Below, piece after piece: positions 1 through 8,263 of a stretch of DNA of 43,388 bases. The DNA is from Lachnospiraceae bacterium (GTDB taxonomy: Bacteria > Bacillota > Clostridia > Lachnospirales > Lachnospiraceae). Under the pieces are notes generated by a model. That model was not told the DNA's origin, did no database searches, and was given only the letters and a program-made list of their open reading frames with translations. The stretch spans positions 1 through 43,388 of the forward strand of contig CAADYR010000103.1 of NCBI GenBank assembly GCA_900753305.1, in the 5' to 3' direction. The translations under genes were made by a program, and so were the position numbers. Numbering within the stretch: the first letter of the stretch is position 1; the number at the start of each line of letters is the position of its first letter.

Positions 1-86
1 GAACGAAATATCCAAGCTTCTCTGCCATACTCTACAATGGGCGAGCTAAACCGGCGTCCCCAGAACTTCTTCCTTAAACTGCAATT

Positions 87-265
87 TTAATTATTTCCAT
101 GTTGGGGACGATTCTGGATTGTCCATTTTTTCGGATTAGTGTCATCTGGAGCCAGTCCAGCGAGAATGGCTTCATAATGTGCCACTTTCTCGTCCATATA
201 TTTTAAGGTAGCTTTAGCTTCGTCCATTCTTTTATAAGCTTCATCACGCTGTTTCAATATGATAG
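87..265 (-). pseudogene. MerR-family regulator, C-terminal remnant
   Basis: The minus strand reads open for about 58 codons and ends at TAA (87-89). The peptide has a coiled-coil-like stretch (KQRDEAYKRMDEAKATLKY) followed by VKHYE-like and PDDTNPKKW motifs, which I associate with the dimerisation helix and tail of MerR-family regulators. No DNA-binding domain is present: the frame runs into the oppositely oriented MATE remnant near position 260. It is therefore a 3' fragment left by a deletion or recombination. The family assignment rests on a short stretch and is moderate. Confidence 0.45.
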
Positions 266-485
266 CGTACCGTGCATGGTTTGTTATGCGTTACAGGGAC
301 TTTCTATCGGAACTCCAAGCATGATAATTTCTGCAGCGAGGCAGGTTATCATTCTCATTCCGGCGGCGTATATTTTAGGAAAAATCTTTCAGGTTGCCGG
401 CGTATGGATGGCTTTTCCGGCTATAGAAATAATTGTCACATTTATTGCGTGTATATACCTTAGACATGTTCTAAAGAAATTGTAA
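252..485 (+). pseudogene. MATE efflux transporter, C-terminal remnant
   Basis: An open frame of about 77 codons ends at TAA (483-485). It contains a QGLSIGTPSMIISAARQV-like segment, then LIPAAYILGKIFQVAGVWMA and a last hydrophobic helix. This matches the final two transmembrane helices of MATE (multidrug and toxin extrusion) proteins, which are normally about 450 residues. Everything before the penultimate helices is missing, and the upstream junction meets the convergent MerR remnant. It is not the tail of the complete MATE gene at 1647-3008, which ends differently. Probably non-functional. Confidence 0.6.
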
Positions 486-527
486 TTCTGTTTTTTATAT
501 CACTTTATAATTCCTGATTTACACATA
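477..527 (+). repeat. 51-bp imperfect direct repeat, copy 1
   Basis: This segment matches 1542-1592 at 45 of 51 positions without gaps, and the last 20 bases are identical. It spans the stop codon of the MATE remnant and the start of the TetR-like remnant. The two copies are about 1.07 kb apart in the same orientation and bracket the kinase gene and a second remnant. Confidence 0.8.
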
Positions 528-698
528 CTGTCTGGTCAAAAAGCGGATCTTTCGGCATTGTATCATAATGGATTTGGAAGTCTGATCCAACAGACTTTTA
601 ACCGATATATCATGGAATTTGCCGGAAATATGCCTGCAAATCACTCGTCAGAAAGTGTCAGATCACAATTTTCACGTATTTTACAGATGTCAAAATAG
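486..698 (+). pseudogene. TetR-family regulator, C-terminal remnant
   Basis: Directly after the MATE remnant the same strand carries an open frame that ends at TAG (696-698). The part from about 500 to 640 reads as IIPDLHILSGQKADLSALYH and then NGFGSLIQQTFNRYIMEF, which resembles the ligand-binding C-terminal half of TetR regulators linked to efflux genes. There is no helix-turn-helix and no start codon with a ribosome site. The last 58 bases overlap the convergent kinase gene and are probably read-through. The assignment is tentative. Confidence 0.35.
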
Positions 699-1204
699 CT
701 TTCTTCTCTCGGAATCCATATATTTTTAAAATCATCCAGCTTCATTGGATTTCTGACTTTTAACCGCTGTATTTGTAATTCTTTGGAAATGTCCATAAAA
801 ATACATAACTTATAAAATTCTCGCAATTTGGGGTGACAGCTATATGAACCTTCAATAACTGTAATTAAATCACTATCAACTTTTTTGGATGCCAAATATT
901 GATTATTATGACAATCATACGGACGGTACACTGCCTGTTTTCCTTCTGTCAATGGAATAAGGACTTCATTTAATAACCTTTGAAAATCCATATTTCCTCC
1001 GGGCTGTCCCATTCTGGCTGCTGTTCTCTTTTCCATCGGAAGGAAAAAATCATCCATATGAACCACATTACATTTACATACCTTTTTAAGTTCTCCGGCA
1101 AGTGTAGTCTTTCCAGCCGCACAACGTCCATCTATTGCCATAATAAAAGATTCTCTTAAGGACATTTTTTGCAATAAGGTAAATAAAACATCACGATCAT
1201 CCAT
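641..1204 (-). CDS. P-loop nucleoside/uridine kinase-like protein
   Basis: The product is a 187-residue cytoplasmic P-loop phosphotransferase of the uridine kinase/phosphoribulokinase-like group. The Walker A motif is GRCAAGKTT near residues 26-34. It is followed by an HMDDFFLP segment, typical of uridine-kinase-like enzymes, where the Asp residues bind the substrate or metal, and by VIEGSY at the second core strand. ATG at 1204 is chosen because GAGAGGA lies about 9 bases upstream; a TTG codon 21 bases earlier has no such site. The substrate cannot be named. The gene is flanked on both sides by decayed genes and by the two copies of a 51-bp repeat, so it may have arrived as part of a rearranged block. 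Confidence 0.75.
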   Translation of the reverse strand: MDDRDVLFTLLQKMSLRESFIMAIDGRCAAGKTTLAGELKKVCKCNVVHMDDFFLPMEKRTAARMGQPGGNMDFQRLLNEVLIPLTEGKQAVYRPYDCHNNQYLASKKVDSDLITVIEGSYSCHPKLREFYKLCIFMDISKELQIQRLKVRNPMKLDDFKNIWIPREESYFDICKIRENCDLTLSDE

Positions 1205-1231
1205 TAGTAACCATCCTCTCAGCAATTTTTT

Positions 1232-1491
1232 TTATTTTGTTAATCCAGTCTTGTTTAATGTTGCCATCCGCATATCCCCTGCTGTTATCACAGCAGTAAG
1301 ACTTCCTTTTGAATCTGTAACAGGTTCTTGTGCTGTGACTTTTCCAGTATCAGATGACGATTACCTTTTACAGTGTAATACATCAGATTACCATTTGCAA
1401 ATTCCTTGTCTGTATAATCAAATGCATTTGTCAGTGTTTTCATATATTCCATCTGTGCTGTTAAGCCCTGATATGTATCATTCACATCAGT
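1232..1491 (-). pseudogene. Frameshifted remnant of an unrecognised gene
   Basis: Upstream of the kinase on the same strand, one frame reads DTYQGLTAQMEYMKTLTNAF and on through LMYYTVKGN near 1360-1370. The adjacent frame then continues as DTGKVTAQEPVTDSKGSLTA and stops at TAA (1232-1234). Together they look like one protein tail split by a single frameshift near 1355. No start codon or ribosome site was found upstream. I do not recognise the family. Confidence 0.4.
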
Positions 1492-1541
1492 TGAGTCATA
1501 TCCATTTCAATGATTTAACTTATATATTCTATATTATAGGA

Positions 1542-1592
1542 AAATTGTAATTCGGTTTTTTATGTTGCTTCACAATTCCTGATTTACACATA
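1542..1592 (+). repeat. 51-bp imperfect direct repeat, copy 2
   Basis: This is the partner of 477-527 (45/51 identical, no gaps). It lies between the frameshifted remnant and the start of the complete MATE gene. The reading frame of copy 1 (FLYHF-IIPDLHI) is kept in copy 2 (FLCCF-TIPDLHI) but ends at a stop right afterwards, consistent with a duplicated piece of the same TetR-like gene. Confidence 0.8.
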
Positions 1593-1646
1593 TCGTAACA
1601 ATTGCTATACTGGAAAGCAAAGAAAACAAAAGGAATGGCGAAGAAA

Positions 1647-3008
1647 ATGAAGCGTATTGACTTTGAAAATGGAACAGTAACAGGAAATATTATCGGGGCG
1701 GCTCTGCCTATGCTTGTAGCCCAGGTTTTAAATCTTCTTTACAATATTGTAGACCGTATTTATATTGCCAGAATCCCGGAGGTGGGAACTGCTGCTCTCG
1801 GCGCAGTAGGTCTATGCTTTCCTTTGATCGTGATCATCAGTGCATTTGCCAATCTGTTTGGAAGTGGCGGTGCACCACTCTTTTCTATTTTCAGAGGGAA
1901 AAAGGAAGAACAGCAGGCAATACATATCATGAACACTTCCTTTTCCATGTTATGTTTCAGTGCAGTCATATTAATGATGATTGGATTTATATTTGCGCAT
2001 CCGCTTTTGACTTTGTTTGGCGCTTCTAAGGCGGCACTGACTTATGCTGTTCCTTATATGATGATCTATCTGATCGGTACATTACCCTCAATGCTTGCAG
2101 TAGGAATGAATCCATTTATCAATGCGCAGGGGTATTCTGTAATCGGAATGTTCTCTGTTGCGATTGGCGCAGTTGCGAATTTATTGCTCGACCCATTGTT
2201 TATCTTTGCTTTGGGATTTGGCGTGCGCGGTGCTGCGATGGCGACTGTAATTTCTCAATGTCTGTCCGCGATATTCGTTTTGATCTTTCTTACCGGAAAG
2301 GCGGAATTAAAGGTACGGTTCCTTAGAAGAAATGAATTGTCCCAAAGTCTGGATTATGCGAAAAATATCATTAGTCTTGGCACATCCGGGTTTATCATGC
2401 AGTTAACAAACAGTCTTGTAACGATTTGTTGTAATAACGTACTTTCTGTTACGGGCGGGGATATTTATATTTCCGTTATGACGATTGTTTCCAGTGTACG
2501 ACAGTTAGTAGAGACTCCTATTTATGCCATAAATGAAGGAACTTCCCCGATTTTGAGTTATAATTACGGTGCCGGTCGTCCATCCCGTGTCCGCAAGGCG
2601 GGTATTGTGATGGGAATTATGATCTTTGGCTATACAGCCGTTATGTGGAGTCTGATCATTCTGGCTCCGGGCGCTTTGATTCAGGTATTCAGTTCTGATA
2701 CAACATTAATCCAGGATTCCATACCAGCCTTAAAACAGTATTTTGCAGCATTTATCTTTATGAATCTGCAATACATCGGACAGACCGTATTCAAATCTTT
2801 GAATAAAAAGAAGCAGGCGATTTTCTTCTCCCTGCTTCGTAAGGTTTTTATTGTTGTTCCGTTAACTTATCTGATGCCCTATGCAATGCATATGGGAACA
2901 AATGGTGTTTTTCTGGCAGAACCGGTGTCCAATATCATTGGCGGTAGTCTGTGCTTTATTACCATGTTGTGCACTATTCTGCCAGAACTCAGGCGCATGG
3001 AAAAATAA
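1647..3008 (+). CDS. MATE family efflux transporter
   Basis: The product is a 453-residue inner-membrane cation/drug antiporter of the MATE family, close to the usual length. It begins MKRIDFENGTVTGNIIGAAL, typical of clostridial MATE proteins, and shows about twelve hydrophobic helices with the two-fold MATE layout: QVLNLLYNIVDRIYI in helix 1 and the FANLFGSGGAPL segment in helix 2. ATG at 1647 is preferred over ATG 1635 because AAGGA lies 12 bases before it and directly abuts the earlier one. There is no partner gene on the same strand. The substrate is unknown. The presence of a MATE remnant upstream suggests that the locus once held two MATE genes. Confidence 0.9.
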   Translation: MKRIDFENGTVTGNIIGAALPMLVAQVLNLLYNIVDRIYIARIPEVGTAALGAVGLCFPLIVIISAFANLFGSGGAPLFSIFRGKKEEQQAIHIMNTSFSMLCFSAVILMMIGFIFAHPLLTLFGASKAALTYAVPYMMIYLIGTLPSMLAVGMNPFINAQGYSVIGMFSVAIGAVANLLLDPLFIFALGFGVRGAAMATVISQCLSAIFVLIFLTGKAELKVRFLRRNELSQSLDYAKNIISLGTSGFIMQLTNSLVTICCNNVLSVTGGDIYISVMTIVSSVRQLVETPIYAINEGTSPILSYNYGAGRPSRVRKAGIVMGIMIFGYTAVMWSLIILAPGALIQVFSSDTTLIQDSIPALKQYFAAFIFMNLQYIGQTVFKSLNKKKQAIFFSLLRKVFIVVPLTYLMPYAMHMGTNGVFLAEPVSNIIGGSLCFITMLCTILPELRRMEK

Positions 3009-3075
3009 TATTTTTAATGCTCTGAAATAAAAGTACAGAACAGGCAGACTAAGGGTAATTGCAGCCATGGTATTT

Positions 3076-3657
3076 TTACACTATTTTCTTTAACAGTCTG
3101 TCTGTTTTTTGCAAACACTTTTCCGGTATTTCTTTTATGACTCCGGTATTGGCGCAGATTACATTTCCTATGCATTGAACTCCTGAGGTTTTAAAATATT
3201 CCCGAACCGCACGTAGAACGCCGGGAGTCTGTCCAAACCATTTGGCAAAGGGCATTCTCGTATTGCAGGCAGTAAAGAACAGATATCTTTTTCCTGTCAT
3301 CCGGGCTTTTGGAAATGTTTTGGTTTCCTGCATGGAGGCTCCCAACAGGCGGTCAAACAGATTCTTTACGATTGCAGGTACATTTGCCCAGTAGACTGGT
3401 GCTGCGAGAAAAATGATATCAGCTTCTTTGATCTGTCTTCTGATTTCCGGCATATCATCGTTTTTGAATATACATTCCGTTGTTTCCAGACATTTTCGAC
3501 AGCCTTTACAAAAGTCTATATTTTTCTCAAAAAGATTGATATAGGTTACGTCATGTCCTATATTTTTTGCCTTAGCTACTGCGTACTGTAACATTGAAGT
3601 TGTGATTCCATTTTCACGATAGCTTCCCTGAATTGCAACAATTTTATTTTTTTTCAT
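3076..3657 (-). CDS. Flavodoxin-like NAD(P)H-dependent FMN reductase/oxidoreductase
   Basis: The product is a 193-residue soluble flavoprotein of the multimeric flavodoxin/NADPH-dependent FMN reductase family. The N-terminal GSYRENGITTSML loop is the FMN-phosphate site. A cysteine cluster at about residues 49-62 (CKGCRKCLETTEC) followed by NDDM is characteristic of the iron-sulfur-flavoprotein-related branch. The APVYWANVPA segment forms the flavin ring pocket. GGGTGA lies just upstream of ATG 3657. A strong promoter at 3691-3719 with an overlapping palindrome suggests monocistronic, repressor-controlled expression. The electron acceptor is unknown. Confidence 0.85.
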   Translation of the reverse strand: MKKNKIVAIQGSYRENGITTSMLQYAVAKAKNIGHDVTYINLFEKNIDFCKGCRKCLETTECIFKNDDMPEIRRQIKEADIIFLAAPVYWANVPAIVKNLFDRLLGASMQETKTFPKARMTGKRYLFFTACNTRMPFAKWFGQTPGVLRAVREYFKTSGVQCIGNVICANTGVIKEIPEKCLQKTDRLLKKIV

Positions 3658-3669
3658 ATTTTCACCCTA

Positions 3670-3719
3670 TTAATTGAACTTGTGAGTTTAATTAAAGCAT
3701 ACGTATTATACTTTGTCAA
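3670..3719 (-). promoter_or_regulatory. Promoter and operator-like palindrome of the flavodoxin-like gene
   Basis: On the minus strand TTGACA (3714-3719), a 17-bp spacer and TTTAAT (3691-3696) form a good sigma-A promoter. An inverted repeat, TTAATTGAAC (3670-3679) and GTTTAATTAA (3686-3695), has one mismatch over 10-bp arms and covers the -10 box and start region. This placement fits a MarR- or TetR-type repressor site. Which protein binds it is unknown. Confidence 0.6.
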
Positions 3720-3726
3720 GTATGGA

Positions 3727-3767
3727 ATATAAAAACAGCAACGATCATGCCACAATCGTTGCTGTTT
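3727..3767 (-). terminator. Rho-independent terminator of the ABC pair
   Basis: A perfect 13-bp stem, AAACAGCAACGAT (3733-3745) with ATCGTTGCTGTTT (3755-3767) and a 9-base loop, is followed on the minus strand by a short T run. It lies 27 bases after the stop of the ABC gene at 3794. Confidence 0.85.
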
Positions 3768-3793
3768 CATTCTTTCTGCACTATCGTCAATAT

Positions 3794-5533
3794 CTAATGT
3801 GCGATCTTCCAGCTTACTGCCTGTTCTCTGGAATTAACAAATCTTCTGTAAATACCATCCTGTTCCATAAGCTCTTCGTGTGTTCCTTTTTGCACAACCT
3901 GTCCCCGGTCCACGACTACGATCTGATCTGCATGACGTACTGTTTTTAACCGATGTGCGATCATAATGATTGTTTTTTCCTTCGTCAGTGCATCAATGGC
4001 TTCGACCAGTTCCTTCTCATTTTCCGGATCTACATTTGCGGTTGCCTCATCAAGAATGATGATCGGTGCATTCTTCATAATTGCGCGGGCAATCGAAATA
4101 CGCTGTTTTTCGCCGCCTGATAAGGTTGCACCACCTTCCCCGATCACTGTGTTATACCCATCTGGGAGCTTGCTGATAAATTCATGGCAGCACGCTTTTT
4201 TGGCTGCCTCTACAACTTCCGCATGACTTGCTTCCGGCCGGCCGAACTTGATATTGTTCTCAATCGTATCTGCAAACAGATATACCGTCTGAAATACAAA
4301 GGCAAAGTTACTCATAAGGCTGTTCATACTATAGTCTTTTACATTTATACCGCCCAATGTCACCTCCCCGGAATCCACATCCCAGAATCTTGCTATCAGG
4401 TTGCACAATGTTGATTTGCCACCACCAGATGGTCCAACGATTGCCGTTGTTGTTTTTTCCCGAATAGAGAGTGAAACGCCGTCTATGATCTTTCTCTCAT
4501 CATAGGAAAAGGTCACGTTTGAAAGTTCAATATCGTGATTTTGAGGTTTCACATCTTTTCCATTAATATCCATTGTATCAAGCGCAAGGATTGCATTTGC
4601 CTTATCTACACCCACACTGACAACATGTAGAAGTGATGAAAAACTTCCCGCTGCTTCCAGACTAGAATAAAGTAAAAATGCAGAGATCGACATACCAATT
4701 GCATAAAGCATACTCATTGTACCATTAATATAAAAGCAGGCAGAAGCAACTATAATGGCTGCACCAGTAATTTTTGTCACTACATTTTGGAGAAAGTGAA
4801 ATGGCACAAATACCAGTTCCATGTTAATGTTCGTTTTCGCACAAGTGTCATTTGCATCATTCAGTCGTTTCGTCTGTGCGCCTATCAGATTGTATGATTT
4901 TACTTCTGAAATTCCCTGAATATATTCCATGATCTGATTAACAAGTTCTGTGTCACAAATAACCTTGCGTTCAGACTCTTTTCGACCGGCCTTCTGCATG
5001 ATAGTATTGATGACAAAGAAAATGGAAACTCCTGCCAATGCGATCAGGCCAATTCGCCAGTCATAGACAAGGATCATCAGAATGATCATGGAAGTTTCCA
5101 GGATTCCCTGTGTCGTCTGCATAACTACACGTGTAGCCACGTCCCCAAGACTTTCCATGGTATTCGTCGTAACTGATGAGATTTCCCCAATACTGTTGGT
5201 ATTAAAATATCCCATGGGAAGGTATCTTAGATGTTCTGCTATTTCGATTCTTTTAAATGCGCAGGCATCATATCCACCCTCTGTTTGCAGAACAGTAGAT
5301 CTCATTTTACACAAAACACTTACTACAATAGATACTCCCATGATTCCCAGCGAACCTGCGATATATCTGCCAAGAGGTTTTCCCTCAATAATTCCCATAA
5401 GTATATACATGATTGCCGGTATCCTCATGGCAGAAGCAAGCGCTTCGATCAATCCTAGTACAATAGAGTGCTTGAATTTATTGCTGTTTTTCTCACCTGA
5501 AAATTGAAAAAATTTTGACAAAACTCCGAACAT
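3794..5533 (-). CDS. ABC transporter, fused permease/ATPase (second half of pair A)
   Basis: This is a 579-residue half transporter of the exporter fold. An N-terminal six-helix membrane domain (about 1-310) is followed by a nucleotide-binding domain with Walker A GPSGGGKST near 367, Q-loop FVFQ, signature LSGGEKQR near 469, Walker B IIILDEAT near 489 with the catalytic Glu, and switch His in AHRLKT. It starts 1 base after the stop of the preceding half transporter, with AGGAGGG upstream, so the two are co-translated and probably form a heterodimer. The sequence style resembles YbtP/YbtQ and IrtA/IrtB. Those are exporter-fold proteins that import siderophores, so direction cannot be told from the fold. 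The substrate is unknown. Confidence 0.9.
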   Translation of the reverse strand: MFGVLSKFFQFSGEKNSNKFKHSIVLGLIEALASAMRIPAIMYILMGIIEGKPLGRYIAGSLGIMGVSIVVSVLCKMRSTVLQTEGGYDACAFKRIEIAEHLRYLPMGYFNTNSIGEISSVTTNTMESLGDVATRVVMQTTQGILETSMIILMILVYDWRIGLIALAGVSIFFVINTIMQKAGRKESERKVICDTELVNQIMEYIQGISEVKSYNLIGAQTKRLNDANDTCAKTNINMELVFVPFHFLQNVVTKITGAAIIVASACFYINGTMSMLYAIGMSISAFLLYSSLEAAGSFSSLLHVVSVGVDKANAILALDTMDINGKDVKPQNHDIELSNVTFSYDERKIIDGVSLSIREKTTTAIVGPSGGGKSTLCNLIARFWDVDSGEVTLGGINVKDYSMNSLMSNFAFVFQTVYLFADTIENNIKFGRPEASHAEVVEAAKKACCHEFISKLPDGYNTVIGEGGATLSGGEKQRISIARAIMKNAPIIILDEATANVDPENEKELVEAIDALTKEKTIIMIAHRLKTVRHADQIVVVDRGQVVQKGTHEELMEQDGIYRRFVNSREQAVSWKIAH

Positions 5534-5534
5534 A

Positions 5535-7289
5535 TCACTCGCCCTCCTTTACAGTATCTTTCACAGAAATGTGTGCATTCCACATGTCCCTGTATAATGG
5601 GCACGTTGTCAATAATTCTTCGTGGGTTCCATGGGCCTGCACATTTCCCGCATTTACCACAAATATCTGATCGGAATCCTTAACAGTGGAAAGCCTGTGC
5701 GCAATAACGATCAGAGTCTTTCCTGTTACAAGCTTTGCGATCGAATTCTGAAGGATGGCTTCATTTTCCGGATCTGTATAAGCAGTTGCCTCATCAAGTA
5801 TCACAATAGGTGCATCTTTAAGCATTGCTCTTGCGATGGATATTCTTTGCCTTTCACCACCTGACAAATGTCCACCTGCCTCTCCAACGATAGTGTCAAA
5901 GCCATTTTCCAGATTCATAATAAAATCATAGCATCCGCTTTTCCTTGTAACTTCCTCTACTTCGGCATCTGTTGCATTAGGCTTTCCCTGTCTGATATTT
6001 TCACGAACAGTCTCATTAAAAAGATAATTGTCCTGTGAGACATAAGCAATTCTGTTGTTAAATTCCGGTAAGGCAATCTGCCTGATATCCACACCGCCAA
6101 TTTTTATACTTCCTGAGTCTACATCCCATAGAGATGCAATCAGTTTGGCAATCGTAGATTTACCGCTTCCAGACGGCCCTACGATTGCATTGACTGTTCC
6201 TGCCTTTAATTCCATATTAATTCCATGCAGAATTTCCTTATCATGATAGGAAAATTTTACATTTTCCAATGTAATAGAGTTGTCTTTCGGCACAGCTTTG
6301 CCTGTCTGCGGGCGTTCAAGTTCAGGATGTTCCAAAATACCGGTAACTTCTCCCACAATAACACCGATTTTCCCCAGATCATCTGTATAGGAGCCAACTG
6401 TAATAAGCGGGCCCACAATGCCAAGTGACAAAATAATGCACATTACAAAGGCTGATATATCCAATGTGCCATTATCCACATAATGTGCTCCCATTGGCAG
6501 AACCGTAAGCAGCGTATATGGCATAACTACAAATAGGAGTGCCTGAAACAGGGAGCATCTCTTCATCCATGAGATAAAAGAATCTGCACATGCTCTGGTA
6601 GCCTTTGTAAACTTGGCATAGGAACTTTCTGTCTTGCCAAATGCCTTGATGACTTCGATTCCATCTATGTACTCGACTGCCGCATCATTCAGATCTTTTG
6701 TCGTTCTTACGGTCCTTTCAAAACTTGGCTGATAATCTATCATCATTCCAAAAAAAGATAAAAATCCAATAACTACAGGTACAAATGACCACAGAGCCAG
6801 TCTCCAGTCGGTCATAAAAAAATATATCAGGATAATGACCGGTGCCAGCAGATTTGAGGTAAATTCCGGAACTACATGTGCCAATGTTGTCTCAATGCTG
6901 TCAATTCGCTCCACCATAATATTTTTAAAAGATCCCGAAGGTGTATCCTTTACATATCCAAGCGGAACTCTTGCCAATTTATCACAACAAGACTTCCTGA
7001 TATTGGAAAGTACTGCAAAAGTTGCTTTGTGCGAGCAGGTCGTGGATAATGAATGAAACAGTTCTGCTATCATAAATGATCCCGCAATATACACTGCTTT
7101 CATCAGATATTTTTGTAAATCTTTTTCTTCATCCAGAAACATTTTCACCACATCTGCAATCATAAAATATGGGATGATTCTGAATACTACGTTTGCAATT
7201 GCCAGGATAACACTCCACACGTAGTCAGATTTCTTCTGACCGGCCCATGTGAGAATCCAACCGACAGTTGATTTTTTCTTTTTCTTCAT
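5535..7289 (-). CDS. ABC transporter, fused permease/ATPase (first half of pair A)
   Basis: This is a 584-residue exporter-fold half transporter. The lysine-rich start (MKKKKKSTVGWILTWAG) precedes six predicted membrane helices. The ATPase domain has Walker A GPSGSGKST near 370, LSGGERQR near 474, Walker B IVILDEAT and AHRLST. Both halves of the pair keep the catalytic Glu, so neither nucleotide site is visibly degenerate. ATG 7289 is preceded by AAGGAG. It is the first gene of a two-gene operon that ends at the terminator 3727-3767. The promoter region carries the shared inverted repeat at 7317-7332, and a TetR gene lies immediately upstream on the same strand. Confidence 0.9.
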   Translation of the reverse strand: MKKKKKSTVGWILTWAGQKKSDYVWSVILAIANVVFRIIPYFMIADVVKMFLDEEKDLQKYLMKAVYIAGSFMIAELFHSLSTTCSHKATFAVLSNIRKSCCDKLARVPLGYVKDTPSGSFKNIMVERIDSIETTLAHVVPEFTSNLLAPVIILIYFFMTDWRLALWSFVPVVIGFLSFFGMMIDYQPSFERTVRTTKDLNDAAVEYIDGIEVIKAFGKTESSYAKFTKATRACADSFISWMKRCSLFQALLFVVMPYTLLTVLPMGAHYVDNGTLDISAFVMCIILSLGIVGPLITVGSYTDDLGKIGVIVGEVTGILEHPELERPQTGKAVPKDNSITLENVKFSYHDKEILHGINMELKAGTVNAIVGPSGSGKSTIAKLIASLWDVDSGSIKIGGVDIRQIALPEFNNRIAYVSQDNYLFNETVRENIRQGKPNATDAEVEEVTRKSGCYDFIMNLENGFDTIVGEAGGHLSGGERQRISIARAMLKDAPIVILDEATAYTDPENEAILQNSIAKLVTGKTLIVIAHRLSTVKDSDQIFVVNAGNVQAHGTHEELLTTCPLYRDMWNAHISVKDTVKEGE

Positions 7290-7306
7290 ACTTGTAGTCT
7301 CCTTCT

Positions 7307-7365
7307 ACTAATATTTATTAGTTATAACTAACCCTTATATAATAAATTTGACGGCTTTTCTGCAA
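7307..7365 (-). promoter_or_regulatory. Promoter of ABC pair A with shared operator (site A)
   Basis: ATTAG-TTATAA-CTAAC (7317-7332) is one copy of the repeat found at six promoters in this window. It overlaps a second repeat, ACTAAT-ATTT-ATTAGT (7307-7322). On the minus strand a likely -35 (TTGCAG, 7360-7365) and a -10 around 7337-7342 (TTATAT) precede the operator, so a bound protein would sit near the transcription start and block it. Confidence 0.6.
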
Positions 7366-7411
7366 ATCCAAAAACATAATTTTTGCGTCTTGCCGCCAAA
7401 TATTATTCGAT

Positions 7412-8083
7412 TTATTCTTTTTCAAGGGTATCATCCTCCGGCATTGCATGATTCTCTGCCGGAAATTTAATCCCCCATAATCTCTCCCATCCGCCGGTGT
7501 TGAATTCTCTCAACTGATGCACATTTTCCTTAGCTGTTTCCCTGTCTATATCATGCTCAATGATCTGAAAAACAGATGAGAAAAAACCTGTGTATATCAT
7601 ATGTATAAGGCTTTCACTTACCTGGGGCACATTGATACCTATGGCGCGCATTTTTTCGATATATATCTCACCGGACTTTATTTCGCGCTCCACCATATTA
7701 TGTATAAAAGCCTCATATTTCCCGCTGTCACCACATTTTAATAACAGTCTGAAATGATCATAGTGATCATATATATAATCGATGATCTGTTCCATTCCAT
7801 CCATGGATGTTTCCGTCATATTCTGTGTCTGTTCCGTGACAGAAAGGTTCATAAAACGCTCAAGGATATCATCATATATTTTATAAATCGCATCTACATA
7901 AGGGTCGACCAGTGCATCGAACAGTTTCTCTTTTGTCGGATAATATTTATAAAATGCTCCCGTTGTAAGCCCGGCGTCTTTTACAATATTTCTGAGAGAC
8001 ACTCCTGAAAAACCATGTTTCCAAAAATGTTTTAATGCAGTATTTAATATATTGGCTCTTGTATTTTCCGCTTTTTCTGTCAT
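7412..8083 (-). CDS. TetR/AcrR family regulator (TetR1)
   Basis: The product is a 223-residue regulator. Residues 1-60 form a TetR helix-turn-helix (NILNTALKHFWKHGFSGVSL, then AGLTTGAFYKYYPTKEKLF). The rest is a helical ligand-binding domain. ATG 8083 is chosen because AAAGGG lies 9 bases upstream; the frame extends 33 codons further without such a site and across the promoter. It lies upstream of ABC pair A on the same strand and divergent from the methyltransferase, the usual position for a local regulator. Its own promoter carries a perfect palindrome (8111-8137) that differs from the shared repeat, so autoregulation is likely. The ligand is unknown. Confidence 0.85.
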   Translation of the reverse strand: MTEKAENTRANILNTALKHFWKHGFSGVSLRNIVKDAGLTTGAFYKYYPTKEKLFDALVDPYVDAIYKIYDDILERFMNLSVTEQTQNMTETSMDGMEQIIDYIYDHYDHFRLLLKCGDSGKYEAFIHNMVEREIKSGEIYIEKMRAIGINVPQVSESLIHMIYTGFFSSVFQIIEHDIDRETAKENVHQLREFNTGGWERLWGIKFPAENHAMPEDDTLEKE

Positions 8084-8110
8084 AATGATTTCCCTTTGAT
8101 ATACACAACA

Positions 8111-8158
8111 ATAAAATATAACACTGCTATATTTTATCGCATTCTGTTTATTTGTCAA
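8111..8158 (-). promoter_or_regulatory. TetR1 promoter with perfect palindromic operator
   Basis: On the minus strand TTGACA (8153-8158) and TAAAAT (8131-8136) are separated by 16 bases. The inverted repeat ATAAAATATA (8111-8120), N7, TATATTTTAT (8128-8137) is perfect over 10-bp arms and covers the -10 box. This fits an autoregulatory TetR1 operator. Confidence 0.6.
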
Positions 8159-8186
8159 TAGTTTTTGTTTTTCATTCTGCAATTTT

Positions 8187-8233
8187 TTGACTTTTTTGAA
8201 AATTTATGATAATGTTGGTTAGAGATATCTAAC
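8187..8233 (+). promoter_or_regulatory. Methyltransferase promoter with shared operator (site B)
   Basis: TTGACT (8187-8192), a 17-bp spacer and TAATGT (8210-8215) form a promoter. GTTAG-AGATAT-CTAAC (8218-8233) follows the -10 box by two bases, so it should lie over the transcription start. It is one of the six shared repeats and has the most extended symmetry, with AA-rich flanks on both sides. Confidence 0.65.
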
Positions 8234-8263
8234 TAAAAGATTAATATTAAGGAGAAGGTCTAT

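Noticed and set aside
2862..3068. 68-codon minus-strand frame over the MATE 3' end
   Set aside because: Mostly antisense to the MATE gene and without family resemblance.
3794..7289. Naming the ABC pairs as known drug exporters such as LmrCD
   Set aside because: Both halves keep the catalytic Glu, and context with ECF and AraC genes is closer to YbtPQ/IrtAB; substrate remains open.
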